Positions 46,188 through 58,975 of a stretch of DNA of 64,000 nt are shown here, piece by piece. This DNA comes from Conus ventricosus (taxonomy: Eukaryota; Mollusca; Gastropoda; Neogastropoda; Conidae). The stretch covers positions 74,882,504 to 74,946,503 of the forward strand of contig CM031616.1 in the NCBI GenBank assembly GCA_018398815.1, in the 5' to 3' direction. Numbering within the stretch: position 1 is the first letter of the stretch; each line of letters starts with the position of its first letter. The translations under genes and the position numbers were made by a program. A model generated the notes under the pieces. The model was given only the letters and a program-made list of their open reading frames with translations, was not told the origin of the DNA and searched no databases.

Positions 46188-47934
46188 TGTCACGTGCCCC
46201 ACCAGCGACCCCTAGGAAGACAGCAACACCCCCTCCCGATCACCGGCAGCAGACTCCACACTGACTCACACCTTTCACCCCTCCAGCAAAACGACGTAAC
46301 AGCATCTGCCTCTCCAGGAGCCCAATTCAAAAGGGGAACCTTTTAATGCCAATTGACCCTATTAATTCCAAGCGGTACCAAGAGACCAACCGACACGCCA
46401 GGAATATTTAAATACAGTTCTCTGGGTGGGAAGTCTAGGGTAATAACACAATAAAAAAAAAAAAAAAACTTTGGGGACCTCAGTCGGCCGCGGCCAGGGA
46501 CCTGTAGCAACGAGTGAGAGAAAACGACAGGTAAGGGAAACCATGGGAGTCTCCTCATCAACATTACCCATATGAATATATACATTAAACTCAAACGCAA
46601 TCATCATAGCATATCAATAACAACGAAAAAAACAATGAGTCTTCTCCAAATGTGCATAAATTGGTGACTATACGAATCGTGTGTGTTGGTGCAAGTTCAA
46701 TCCCATAGCGTCGCTGTCCTTAGCAGATGAACACCAAAAGTCGCAGCTTGGCACAGAATGGGGCAATTGGTCTCTGTTTAGTCTCTTAAGCTGTCTTGGC
46801 GCTTGGACTTAGGGGACGTCCATGACTGGGCACGCTGGTTTTTTAAATGACACACAGATTCACTAGACGATCACATGCACGTACGTGACGGAACGACGAA
46901 CGATGAGACGGTTTGGAGTGACACAAAACTATGGTGGTGTGGATGGCGCTGGTGATGGTTCGCACTCCTCCTGTCGACTCCCACCCCAGTCCGCGCCGCT
47001 GCAGTCGAGAACTCTTGAAGCGGTGCTGCGCGGGACTGGGGGGGGGGGGGGTGGGGGGTGGGGAAGGAAAGAGAGGAACAACGGGGACGGAGAGTGCCGG
47101 ATGGGCTGTTCCAGGACAGGGATGTAGAACCCTCTGAGGCCGGGCCGTGCAGGCTTCTCCTCGACGGTCCCCTGGTTACGCTGCCCACCTGTAGCGAGGA
47201 CCCAGCGACCTGCGGCAGCTCGTCCCTCCCGGGCCCAGACTAAGGCTGCGAGCCACTTGCTCCAAAGCCCTGGAACAGAGAGCTATAACCCGGGCTACGA
47301 TATGTCCAACCCCACCGATGCATACTAGGTGTGTAGAAATGTCCATTTGCACACATCCAATACACACCCACGCAAAAACAACCACAACAAAAATATCGAC
47401 TATTTCCCGTTCACCGCAAAGCCGTCGTCACGCAAATAAAACCCCAAATCCAGATTCCAAGGAAGCAAGGAGGGAATCCGAGCCATGTACGGGTAGGAAT
47501 GAGACAGCTCCGCAGTGTTGGCCTCAAGACCTATTGAAAGGTGTTACCACTGGTCGATGAGAACCAAGTAGCATATGAGGCCCCTCTCGGAGGGACGACC
47601 AACGAGAGCCTTTTGTAACCCGCTTCGCCTAGCTGAGTCCCCTATTCTAGCACACGTAAATAGAACTCTTAAATACTAACAGGGGAGGAGAACTCCGGCA
47701 GACATACTAGAGTTAGTTCCCCTCGCATTTGCCCTCGAGACGGGCGACAGAAAGGTGAATTGAGTGATGCGCGTAAAGCACGAGGGTTTCTTAGAATCAA
47801 CCTGAACATGACACTGGTTTCTGGATGAACAGAGAGGTCTTCGAGCGCAAGAAAAAAAACAAAGTACCTGACAGTGGAAAAAAGTTTCAGGTCGAGGCCT
47901 TCACGCCTGTCTGTGTGTCAGACAGGTCGTGACA
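46188..47934 (-). repeat. LTR (5' LTR of element copy 2), short form
   Basis: A 1747-bp LTR, TGTCACG to CGTGACA. It contains a G-run near 47037. It lacks the (GA)n block of the 3' LTR; the junction lies at about 47493. Confidence 0.9.
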
Positions 47935-48267
47935 TGAATTTTCGTTGTTTTATTCGTTTATGTCTCACCTGAAAAAGACCTAAGAGGTCGAAACGCGTTG
48001 TGTTTTGTGACTCGTTTGTCCACGTTCTCTGGCGGTTCGCTAACATTTATTTAAGATTTCTTTTAAAATATTCAGATATGAATCCAGGCTAAAGCAGCTT
48101 ACCGTTATGCCGGTAGATTAGAATGGGATTAAAGTGATGGTCACTTATTGGCATCTCATTAATTAAATAAAATGTGCATGCAAAGATTAGTATACAACAC
48201 TACCTCCACACACTTTTAATGACATTCTAAAAACAACACACACATTTATGCCCCCCCCCCCCCCTCC

Positions 48268-48268
<1 letters not shown>
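47935..48268. other. Spacer with hairpin motif
   Basis: No gene. At 47968-48000 a 5-bp stem (GACCT/AGGTC) is preceded by CCTGAAAAA and followed by CGAAACGCGTTG. A C-run lies at 48251-48264. Confidence 0.45.
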
Positions 48269-48302
<34 letters not shown>

Positions 48303-48483
48303 GGCCCCTTTTACATGCGTTTTGTCTTTGTTTGTTTGTATTCCTGTTCGTTTGTCTCTTGTTTTTGTCTAAGATCACTGTAAAGAGGATAGACATTAAA
48401 TTAAAGAACGAACGAACACACACACGCACACACGCACACGCACACACACACGCACACGCACACACACTACAACCGAGCACGAT

Positions 48484-48526
<43 letters not shown>

Positions 48527-48646
48527 CACACACACACACACAAACGCGCGTGCGTGCGTTCACAGACACATACGTACCTACAGACAGACAGACATTTAGA
48601 CAGACAGAAAGGCACATTCGAGCACGCGCGCAAAGGCATGCAGGAG

Positions 48647-48706
<60 letters not shown>

Positions 48707-48818
48707 GGCCCCTTTTACATGTGTTTTGTCTTTGTTTGTTTGTATGCCTGTTCGTTTGTCTCTTGTTTTTGTCTAAGATCACTGTAAAGTGGATAGACAT
48801 TAAATTAAAGAACGAACG

Positions 48819-48856
<38 letters not shown>

Positions 48857-48900
48857 ACACACACACAAACACAAACACACAGTGAATGAGTGATATGAGT
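48269..48900. repeat. (CA)n/(GACA)n block with 404-bp tandem duplication
   Basis: A segment of about 120 bp starting CCGGCCCCTTTTACATG occurs at 48301-48424 and again at 48705-48826, separated by CA, CACG and GACA repeats. Copy 1 has it only once. No gene. Confidence 0.85.
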
Positions 48901-48927
48901 TACAGAGCAAAGAGATTGAGAGTTGGG

Positions 48928-48929
<2 letters not shown>

Positions 48930-48970
<41 letters not shown>

Positions 48971-49047
48971 GAGAGAGAGAGAGAGGGAGTGAATAAGAGA
49001 GAGAGAGAGAGAGAGACAGAGAGACAGAGAGAGAGAGAGACAGAGAG

Positions 49048-49123
<76 letters not shown>

Positions 49124-49169
49124 CCTGTATCATTTACGGACTTGTCATCTGTCGAGTCTACCTTCTCTT

Positions 49170-49239
<70 letters not shown>

Positions 49240-49314
49240 CCTGTATCATTTACGGACTTGTCATCTGTCGTGTCTACCTTCTCTTCTGCTCACCATGTTT
49301 GTCATGAACACTAC

Positions 49315-49404
<90 letters not shown>

Positions 49405-49494
49405 GTCACCTATATCATTTACGTACTTGTCATCTGTCGAGTCTACCTTCTGTTCTACTCACCGTATTTGTCATGAACACTACAACAGAGAAAG

Positions 49495-49573
<79 letters not shown>

Positions 49574-49655
49574 TGTATCATTTACGGACTTGTCATCTGT
49601 CGTGTCTACCTTCTCTTCTGCTCACCATATTTGTCATGAACACTACAACAGAGAG

Positions 49656-49741
<86 letters not shown>

Positions 49742-49814
49742 ACCAATATCATTTACGGACTTATTTGTCGAGTCTACCTTCTCTTCTGCTCACCATGTTT
49801 GTCATGAACACTAC

Positions 49815-49884
<70 letters not shown>

Positions 49885-50230
49885 CTGAACCTTCTGTGTA
49901 AAGATGTTGAGAATATTTCTCCTGTATATGTATCTTTAGAAAATAATATAAAATATTTGGTTGGTTGGTCAGTTTTGCTCACATCAGTGTGATCAAGATC
50001 AAAATGTGCCCCGTTTCTTTTCCAAGCTGACAAAGAAATCAAGGCCACATTCGCTAATGTTTCAGAACTGACTGTCGACTCTTTCAAAAGATTTCTGTAC
50101 AAGAACCAATGGTGGAATATAACAAAACAGGATAATGAGATTCAGGTTTTATAGCAATCTCATTTTCGGGGGTAGAGAGGAGGTAGAAAGAGAGAGACCG
50201 AGAGAGAACTCAGAACTCAGAGACAGAGAC

Positions 50231-50261
<31 letters not shown>

Positions 50262-50723
50262 AACACATTTTTTTTTCATTTGACGTACTCCACACACTAA
50301 CAAAAGCATAGATCAGTGCCATCGCATTCTGCAAGGAGAATTTCTAAATTAAATTACATGTTTTATAAATTGCAGTTTTGGTCAAGTTTCGAAATTGTCA
50401 TCGTTTTAAAAGAAAAGGAAAAAACAACCATATTTTTTTCGGGGGGGGGGGGGGGGGTAGGGGGTGGGGGGAGTCGTCGTTCTTCAGTCTGAGCAGGACA
50501 TCGTCGTTTTTGTGTACGTTCCGTGGAGTTGCTGTTTATATTTAGTTTACCATCGTCGAACATCACCATCAAATTATCACGCCATACTGGGAGATCCCCA
50601 GGCGAAGTCGAGTAAAGCAGAAGTAATCGAAAGAAAAATTGGAGAGTCACCTGTATCATTTACGTACCTTCATCTGTCGAGTTTACCTTCTCTTCTGCTC
50701 ACCATATTTGTCATGAACACTAC

Positions 50724-50787
<64 letters not shown>

Positions 50788-50906
50788 GAGAGAGAGAGAG
50801 AGAAGAAAGAGACAGAGAGAGTCACCAATATCATTTACGTACTTGTCATCTGTCGAGTCTACCTTCTGTTCTGCTCACCGTATTTGTCATGAACACTACA
50901 ACAGAC
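48930..50906 (+). repeat. Composite satellite: 85-bp units separated by (GA)n
   Basis: Seven units start at about 49120, 49236, 49406, 49570, 49740, 50646 and 50820. Each opens TCACCTGTATCATTTACG or a close variant and closes with CATGAACACTACAACAGA, running directly into GA repeats of 40-100 bp. The first unit is truncated. Between units 5 and 6 lies about 770 bp of unrelated AT-rich sequence with another GA tract (50180-50262) and a G-run (50440). Glu/Arg frames are translated repeat. Confidence 0.9.
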
Positions 50907-51439
50907 TTTCTTTGGACCTCGGAACGAGTGATTAACAGCACGCTCGCCAGGCCTCTCTGTTGGACTAGCAGGGTATATTCCGAGGTAGGTCCCTACAGAA
51001 GATATATCCATTATTAATATATTTATTTATTATATGCAATGATCAGTGTCATGATGTCATGCTTTATCTTCTAGGTTATTCCTATGCCATCACCGCAGTT
51101 TCGATGTTATTCTGTTCACGTCATCAACGTGACTATTAAGGAATTTGTCATTTTCCTTCGTTACAGGTTTGGAGATCCGATGCGGTTGCGGATCGGTTTA
51201 TCTTTGTTAAAGGTGTCATCTTCACTAGTGTTTCATCTCCATCTGTATAAGCATTGTGCCCACAGTTAGGCATACAAACACCGCACATCACACTAGGGAA
51301 TTCATACATTTGTGTGTCTGTATGTCGACATATTCAGATTTTTCTTTTTCTTTTTACATACAGACGCAATTGTACCTTGGCGTGTTTTCTACGTTGCCAC
51401 AAGGTGGACATTACCCAAGGCAATATAACTTTCAGGTGC
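50907..51439. other. Spacer, no gene seen
   Basis: Unique-looking sequence between satellite blocks. Only short reading frames, none with recognisable motifs. Confidence 0.5.
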
Positions 51440-51631
51440 CCTGCTACCCTGTGATCCTGTTATCCTGTCGACCTGCTGTCCTGTGATCCTGTTATCCTGT
51501 CGACCTGCTACCCTGTGATCCTGTTATCCTGTCGACCTGCTATCCTGTGATCCTGTTATCCTATCGACCTGCTATCCTGTGATCCTGTTATCCTGTCGAC
51601 CTGCTATCATGTGATCATGTTATGCTGTCGA
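51440..51631 (+). repeat. 32-bp minisatellite, six units
   Basis: Six head-to-tail 32-bp units, each beginning CCTGCTA and ending ATCCTGTCGA or a close variant. Unit junctions create GTCGAC. Units differ by one to three bases, most in the last. Confidence 0.95.
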
Positions 51632-51925
51632 CCTGGGGGAGGGGGGAGGAGGGGGGAGAGAGGGGAAGAGAAAAAAAAAAACCAACAACCGATTCTTTTT
51701 CTTTAAAAAAAAACAATTTGCTTTTTTTTTCAATTACCTTGCAGACAGACAAAATAAAAGAGCCTACCACCAAATCTTTTACGTAAAAGAAAAAAAAAAA
51801 AAGATAATCAGCCCGGTTGTTTTTAATTACCTCGCAGACAGAAAGAGAGGATCTCCAAGGCAACTTCCTGCTGTTCGCAAACGCACAGTACGACTGAACC
51901 AAGCACCTGAAGCAAGAGGCGCGCG

Positions 51926-51995
<70 letters not shown>

Positions 51996-52170
51996 ACTCG
52001 TTTAAACAACCTATACTACTATCTCAGTCTTTGTCTTGCTCTCCATCGGTCCGTTTGTCTTTCTGTCCGTGATCCCCCAACCCACACACTCTCTTTCTCA
52101 ACCATGTTCTCTACCCCCTCCTCTCCCCATCCACTCTCTGTCTGTCTTTATTTTTGATAGTTTTGTCTGT

Positions 52171-52230
<60 letters not shown>

Positions 52231-52449
52231 GTCTGATTCACTCTCTCCCAATGTCCCGAAGCTGTTTTTCACTCTGTCGGTCTGTCCCTCTGTCTGCCCC
52301 CCCTCCCCCTCCCCCTCAGTCCCATTGCTTAAAATGTGATGATATTCATGCAATTTCTTAAACTCTTTCGTACTTTAGCCTGAAATTCATTATATCACGT
52401 TGCTTTTTTCTTCTTTTATCACTGGTTTTGCTATCGTTCATGGTCTGTC
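51632..52449. other. Spacer with CA and CT microsatellites
   Basis: Contains GC/CA repeats at 51918-51990 and a CT repeat at 52175-52229. The rest is A-rich or pyrimidine-rich. No gene. Confidence 0.6.
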
Positions 52450-52450
52450 T

Positions 52451-52582
<132 letters not shown>

Positions 52583-52781
52583 CAGGACAGAGAGACAGAG
52601 CGAGAGCGAGCGTCGTTTCTAACTAGTCAACAATTAAGTGTCCGAATAATACCCCCTCCCCCCACCTCCATCCCACCAACCCACACCCACCCCCGCCCGT
52701 TCATTCCTACAACTCTCCCTCAGCACCCACTCAGAAAAAAAGTGCCGTTGAAGCAGCAAACAGAACAGTTGCCGCGGACTA

Positions 52782-52844
52782 GGCAAGGCAAGGCAAGGCA
52801 AGGCAAGGCAAGACAAGGCAAGACAGCAGCAGCAGCAGCAGCAG
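52782..52844 (+). repeat. (AGGCA)n then (CAG)n
   Basis: Pentanucleotide AGGCA repeats with two AGACA variants, then seven CAG units, leading directly into the 48-bp minisatellite. Confidence 0.9.
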
Positions 52845-53770
52845 CCCCACGTCACAACAAAGAGGCGAGGACCATCTGCCTCACAATGACAGCCCCACGT
52901 CACAACAAAGAGGCGCAGACCATCTGCCTCACAATGACAGCCCCACGTCACTACAAAGAGGCGCAGACCATCTGCCTCACAATGACAGCCCCACGTCACA
53001 AAGAGGCGAGGACCATCTGCCTCACAATGAAAGCCCCACGTCACAACAAAGAGGCGCAGACCATCTGCCTCACAATGACAGCCCCACGTCACAACAAAGA
53101 GGCGCAGACCATCTGCCTCACAAAGACAGCCCCACGTCACAACAAAGAGGAGCAGACCATCTGCCTCACAATGACAGCCCCACGTCACTACAAAGAGGCG
53201 CAGACCATCTGCCTCACAATGACAGCCCCACGTCACAAAGAGGCGCAGACCATCTGCCTCACAATGACAGCCCCACGTCACAACAAAGAGGCGCAGACCA
53301 TCTGCCTCACAATGACAGCCCCACGTCACAACAAAGAGGCGCAGACCATCTGCCTCACAATGACAGCCCCACGTCACAAAGAGGCGCAGACCATCTGCCT
53401 CACAATGACAGCCCCACGTCACTACAAAGAGGCGCAGACCATCTGCCTCACAATGACAGCCCCACGTCACAACAAAGAGGAGCAGACCATCTGCCTCACA
53501 ATGACAGCCCCACGTCACAAAGAGGCGCAGACCATCTGCCTCACAATGACAGCCCCACGTCACAACAAAGAGGCGCAGACCATCTGCCTCACAATGACAG
53601 CCCCACGTCACAAAGAGGCGAGGACCATCTGCCTCACAATGACAGCCCCACGTCACAACAAAGAGGCGCAGACCATCTGCCTCACAATGACAGCCCCACG
53701 TCACAACAAAGAGGCGCAGACCATCTGCCTCACAATGACAGCCCCACGTCACAACAAAGAGGCGCAGACC
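52845..53770 (+). repeat. 48/45-bp minisatellite, 20 units
   Basis: Twenty tandem units of 48 bp, five of them 45 bp. On the plus strand each unit reads as a 16- or 15-residue peptide repeat such as TAPRHNKEAQTICLTM, and the minus strand is also open throughout. Length variants differ by exactly three bases. Each unit contains an imperfect hairpin (GAGGCGCAG/CTGCCTC). The surrounding frame is made of microsatellite, so I treat the array as non-coding. Confidence 0.93.
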
Positions 53771-54138
53771 AACGTGCCTGCCGGGAGAGCCCTGCGAGTG
53801 AGTTATCACCCCCCCCCCCACCCACCTCTCCCTACTCACTCCTGGGCGATTCTGGAGTAAATATAATGGATAAGATTGTCACGTGGGTGATGTCACGTGG
53901 TAATTGTTCAAGGGAAACGCTATGCTCAATCCCAACTCAATCGCGCTAACCACACAAACATCAAATTCAAACACGGAAATACGAGTACAAAAAAACTGAA
54001 ACTTTACTGTCACAAAAAAACAGATGTTCACAACATGTTTACATACATATATAAGGACGGGTATACATTTATAACTTCAAAAGGGATGTAAATAAATGGA
54101 AGGGCCCACACACACACACGCACACACACCCCACACAC

Positions 54139-54189
<51 letters not shown>

Positions 54190-56904
54190 AATCGAATCTC
54201 TCTCCACTAACATGCACGCCCCGGCCGGATTCTGGGTGGGGCCAGGAGGTAAGGTAGAGCCGGAATGCAATCAAATGGTCAAGGAAGTTAAAAAAAAAAC
54301 AGGAATGCTTGCCAAAAACTGATCCCTCGAAAATTAAAATAGGGATGACCAGGATTGCCAAGATGGAAATCAAGGACAACAACCTGTGGGATGAGACCGG
54401 ATTACGGTTCAGAAGAAGAAATTTTAGCACTGGATAATTAGATAAGCAAGGCCAAAACAAAGGGGAGCGTCTTGGGCAATACCTTAGAATGGGGTAGGTA
54501 TACTGGGGAAGTTCAACTGCTAAGGGCTGTAACTAAACATCCAACATTAATTTACCCTGCACAAGAAAAAAAAACGCACCATACAGCGGCGACAACCCTG
54601 GAAAGCAAGTATATATGGAAATGCACAACACAACATTCATGTTAGGCAAACATAACTATAATAGAATGATAAAGCGCTCTGCTGACAAAACTGATTTAAC
54701 GCCTGTCCTTTATCTCTGCAATAAAACGTGGATGCCAGACTTACAGACCGATCCCCCCAAAGCCTCAACCGTGAGACAGTCCTGTGCGGGTCCAGCGAAG
54801 GGAGAGCGCGTCTGTCCGTCGGATGCACACCACGACAGGATAGCGTCCTTTCTCCTTCCAAGGAGATACAGTTACACACAACGAGGCCACGAAGGTCCGA
54901 TGGTGAAGGTGAAATACACTCCAGTCAGGCACACAGGTGTGGCGGCCGTCCAACACCTGTACACAAACAGGTAGGGCAGTGACACCAGCGACCCACGAAG
55001 CTGTAGTGGCAGAGAGTGGGGTCGCCGGCGCAACACAAAATGAAGGGTCAGGCTGAAGGTCCTCTCTCCCAAAGATGGTGCACGGCGGCAGGTGCGTCCT
55101 CGTTCCGACCCGGGGCGAGGAGTCCTTGCGGGTTCCCGGGAGGGGGCGAGGAGGAGGAAGGGCTGAAGACTGGGAGAGGAAAGGGGAGGGATGATGTGGG
55201 CGTAGAAGAAGATGGAGGTAGTTGGGTCAAGCCGTGGTCGCAGCAGCAGCTGCGGTACGGTGGCGGCAACAGCAGAAACCGGAAAGGCGGCGAGACCCGC
55301 TACAGATGCAAGGTCAGCGGCAGCAGCAGCGGCACACAGGTAGGTCAGCCACTGGTGAGGGGAAGGAGGAAAAAAACCAACAAGAGGAAGAAGTAGAAGT
55401 AGAAGACGAAGTAGAAGAACAAGAAGAAGTCCTGGAAAACACACAAAAGATGGTTTCCCAATAAACATGTGCGAAGCAAAAACCCGTAAGCAGACATCCA
55501 TTACAGAGAGTAACAAGGACAGGCACTGGCAGAGCGCTTGCTAATTTTTGTTCTCAAATAGTATTAAATACATTTCCCCAGTTCAGACACTTTGTCTACA
55601 TACATATTTCCAATAAACGTTCACAACCGTTTATGTCAAACACCCCGGGGTTGGCTCTCTTGAGTTAAAAAAAAAACGAATCATCTCCCTTGGGACAACT
55701 CTTTTCCATTAACAGAGGCCGGAAGCATTAACAGCGCCACATAAACTTATGGGCGCTCTAAATATTTACAGGAATGACAACAAAAATGGTAAAGAAAAAA
55801 CCCAAGTCCTGAACACACGCATTTACAAGTGACGACCACTAACACACAAAACACGTATGGCGAGACACATAACCCGGAATGCGGTACAGGCACGCGACGA
55901 CACACAGAACACAGCAACACTACATATTTGGAGGGGAAAATGGATAACACGCCCTACTGCTGTAAAATGAAAAATAAAATGGCCTAGAAGTAAATGAATA
56001 ATTAAAAGTTGGTATAAACGAAAAGGTAATATGATAAACGAAAATAATACTCAAACACAACAAAATAAATATTGAAAGAATTAAAGTAATAGCTGGGAGG
56101 AAAACCAATTCTTTAAAATCGATTTGGAAATAAATAAATAATAAAAGAAAATAGATATGAACTAACTACGCAATGTACTCACCAACTAGACTTGTGAAAG
56201 GGACTCCTTGAGGAGCTGGAATAGTAAGCCCTGCACGGCTCGTATCCCCCGGTCAGGGCCTAAAAGTTTAGAAAAAAAAAAACAGGCTTCTGCCTCCAAG
56301 TGAATCAGGGATTCACGACTGCGATATGGATCACAGGAATACTACAAAAGCTGGACAAGACGACAGCACTCCTATGGAGTACAATGGTTTGGTTCAACCC
56401 AAAGGTAAAAACCTGATGCCGAGAGCCCGGAGATATGGATCTCCAAAAAAAAAATAATGCAACGCAGTTTCCCTCAAGGCGAAACGATGGTGGCTCCCCG
56501 AGGGATACGGATCCCTCACAAAATACAGTTACAAGAAAACTTCAAGCATAAGGCTTGCACGACACGTTATCTTTCCTCCCACTCTATCCCCTCCCAACCT
56601 CGACTGCCCACGTCGGTTTCAAAAAAAAAAACTCCTTCGCAGGTGAGAGGAGGCTCACTCAGCCTACGTTTAACCCCCGTGCAACCCGAGTCCACACGGA
56701 CAACACATGACAATGCAGGATGGAACGTGGGTTGCAGAGAGTTTAAAAAGTAAAGTAAAACTAAGTTGTTTTTTTTTATAGACACATAACACTCTGCTTA
56801 AGATTACATTTTAACAAAACTAACCCCCTACACAAATTCTTCCCTCTGGACAAAACGGACCTTGAACATGACAGTTGGAAGCATGCAGTGCGTGACAAAG
56901 ATGA
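53771..56904. other. Long stretch without recognised gene
   Basis: Unique-looking sequence with a CA microsatellite (54104-54184) and a G/A-rich purine region (55100-55460). Ser/Leu- or Arg/Gln-rich frames here (for example minus 54872-55516) follow base composition and show no family motif. Confidence 0.55.
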
Positions 56905-57071
56905 TGGTAATTATGAGGATAACGACGACGATAACAACAACAATAATAATAATGACAACAACAGCAATAATGATAACGACGATGATAATGATGACGGTAA
57001 TAGTAGCAACAGCTAATGCTTCTGGACATCCTATCTTTCACCAGATGCATTACAGCTAGACTCTCTCTCCA

Positions 57072-57164
<93 letters not shown>

Positions 57165-57176
57165 TCATACACACGC

Positions 57177-57215
<39 letters not shown>

Positions 57216-57238
57216 CACGCACGCACGCACGCATGCCA

Positions 57239-57284
<46 letters not shown>

Positions 57285-57335
57285 CATAATCCCAAAGCAG
57301 TCGAACGCGCGCGCATGTACACACACACACACACA

Positions 57336-57385
<50 letters not shown>

Positions 57386-57447
57386 ACACACACAGAGTTC
57401 ATGGCCCTTCTTCGTACCAGCACACAGAGTCCGCACAAGATAGTACG

Positions 57448-57490
<43 letters not shown>
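56905..57490. repeat. Trinucleotide, CT and CA microsatellite block
   Basis: An ATG/ACA/ATA-type trinucleotide mix (56905-57010), then CT repeats (57078-57131), several CA/CACG blocks (57132-57390), and CT again (57451-57490). Confidence 0.9.
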
Positions 57491-57493
<3 letters not shown>

Positions 57494-57752
57494 GCCTCCA
57501 CTTCACCTAATACAGAATGAAGATGATCAGAGCATACCACGTTCTTCACTTGACTCGCTCCTTTCCAACCCCCTCCCTCGCATGCACGTGTCTTAAAGTA
57601 TCAAACCACTTCAAAACAGTAATCCTGTTTGGAAGCATCATCAAGAAGATGACAAAACAGTCTCGGCTTTGGTCAGCGAATAAAAACAAACACTAGCGCC
57701 CACTGACGCCAGAAAACGAGAAAATCAAGCTGGAAACAAAAGAAAGGGAACT

Positions 57753-57791
<39 letters not shown>

Positions 57792-58117
57792 CGCGAAGAC
57801 CTCAACCAAGGCGAGCTGATTGGGGAGTTTGCTGACTGTCCTTCGACCAAGTTCCCACGCAACGGGTCCGCACCAAACATACAATGGATTCGTCCCTGAA
57901 CCGTATCCAACTGCCCCACTAACTTTTTTCTATCAAAACCGCTTCATCAATTTGGACGCAGTCTTAAAATTCCTGGATTTATAATTTTATCTGTATCTTC
58001 ATCACTGATCCACGCTAAAAAAAAGTTTTATTAAAAAGTTAAGTTTCATCCCTAGGCTACCTCCAATCTCCCCCCCCCCCCCCCCACCCCCACCCCATTT
58101 CATTAAACATTAGCCTG
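57491..58117. other. Spacer with poly-G (57752-57792) and poly-C
   Basis: No gene. A G run of about 40 bases at 57752-57792 and a C run near 58070-58085. Both run lengths are suspect. Confidence 0.6.
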
Positions 58118-58500
58118 TCACCAGCCGCCATGGCAAACTGGTTAGCGTCGCGGAATCCCGGCTGGGAGCTCGTGGGTTCGATCCCCATCAGAGCCATGTG
58201 GGATTTTTCTGCCCCGATCGGCTCCTACTCAGCTGAGTTTGCTGTGGGCTCAGTTGGGAAGACTGCGACCCCACAGTCAAGTTTCATCCACTTAATGGAA
58301 GCGTCTCTGAGAGTGTTGCTCACATCTCCTGACCAACACTGCAGGTGTCTGTATCTCTCAAGCCTGGCTGGCGCCGGGACATATTATGAAAGTGAAGTGT
58401 AGAGTACAGCCCTGTCATTCAGTCTTAGACCGGAATGGAAATCCGTAGCATCATGTTCATCCTCCTCATTCTCATCGATCAGCATTAAAAGAAAAATAGT
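58118..58500 (+). mobile_element. tRNA-derived SINE
   Basis: The 5' part is tRNA-like with an A box TGGCAAACTGG (58131-58141) and a B box GGTTCGATCCC (58175-58185) at tRNA-like spacing. A non-tRNA body of about 300 bp follows, beginning GTGGGATTTTTCTGCCC. The 3' end is uncertain. These boxes are an internal RNA polymerase III promoter. A degraded copy lies at 19306-19660. Confidence 0.75.
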
Positions 58501-58889
58501 CTGTCAATTTCTGTGTTACCTTGCTGACACCGGCTCACGTAATAACCTAACTCCTGTAGTGGAGGACACGACGTCGTCGTCCTAGAAAGGGGTTTCTTGC
58601 CCTTGCGCGCTTCAGCTATTCCCTGCACAGCTGAAAACCTGCGTCTGCTCTCAAGACAGTACGGTCAATGAAAGCTAACCCTTTTCATCGGCGGCTACAC
58701 AAAGCAAGGACGGCTCTCCAAACACGTCCAAGGCACACTTCTCTCAATTTGGGTTTTCTTTCATTTTCGTGTGTCACTTTGGTCCTGCCCGCAGAAGGCC
58801 TCCTAGTCGAAACGCGTTTCTTTTTCTAAAATGCACTTTGTACGTGTCAATGCTGGAATGTGGTAGGATTTCTTTCCCTATTCTTTTAT

Positions 58890-58892
<3 letters not shown>

Positions 58893-58975
<83 letters not shown>

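Larger units (their letters stand above)
37689..47934 (-). mobile_element. Gmr1-like Ty3/gypsy LTR retrotransposon, copy 2
   Basis: Same structure as 176-10326: LTRs 37689-39985 and 46188-47934, gag 44593-45927, PIF/Harbinger remnant 43439-44592, then protease, integrase, RT and RNase H leftwards. Gag is almost intact here, while pol carries more indels than in copy 1. The right flank matches that of copy 1; the left flank does not. No target-site duplication is visible. Confidence 0.9.

Noticed and set aside
47968..48000. Functional hammerhead ribozyme
   Set aside because: The catalytic core is not complete (the expected G after CUGAN is absent) and no helices I and III are apparent. Kept only as a low-interest motif.
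52845..53770. Possible CRISPR array
   Set aside because: There are no unique spacers: the whole 48-bp unit is repeated head to tail. The sequence is eukaryotic.
54872..55516. 214-codon Leu/Ser-rich frame on the minus strand
   Set aside because: Composition follows a purine-rich tract on the other strand; no recognisable domain, and the degraded copy does not keep the frame.
57752..57792. Poly-G tract as a G-quadruplex regulator
   Set aside because: Long G homopolymers are often mis-sized in assemblies, and no gene is nearby to regulate.
58124..58196. Functional tRNA gene
   Set aside because: A and B boxes are present but the acceptor and anticodon arms do not form a good cloverleaf, and a long non-tRNA body follows; a SINE is the better reading.
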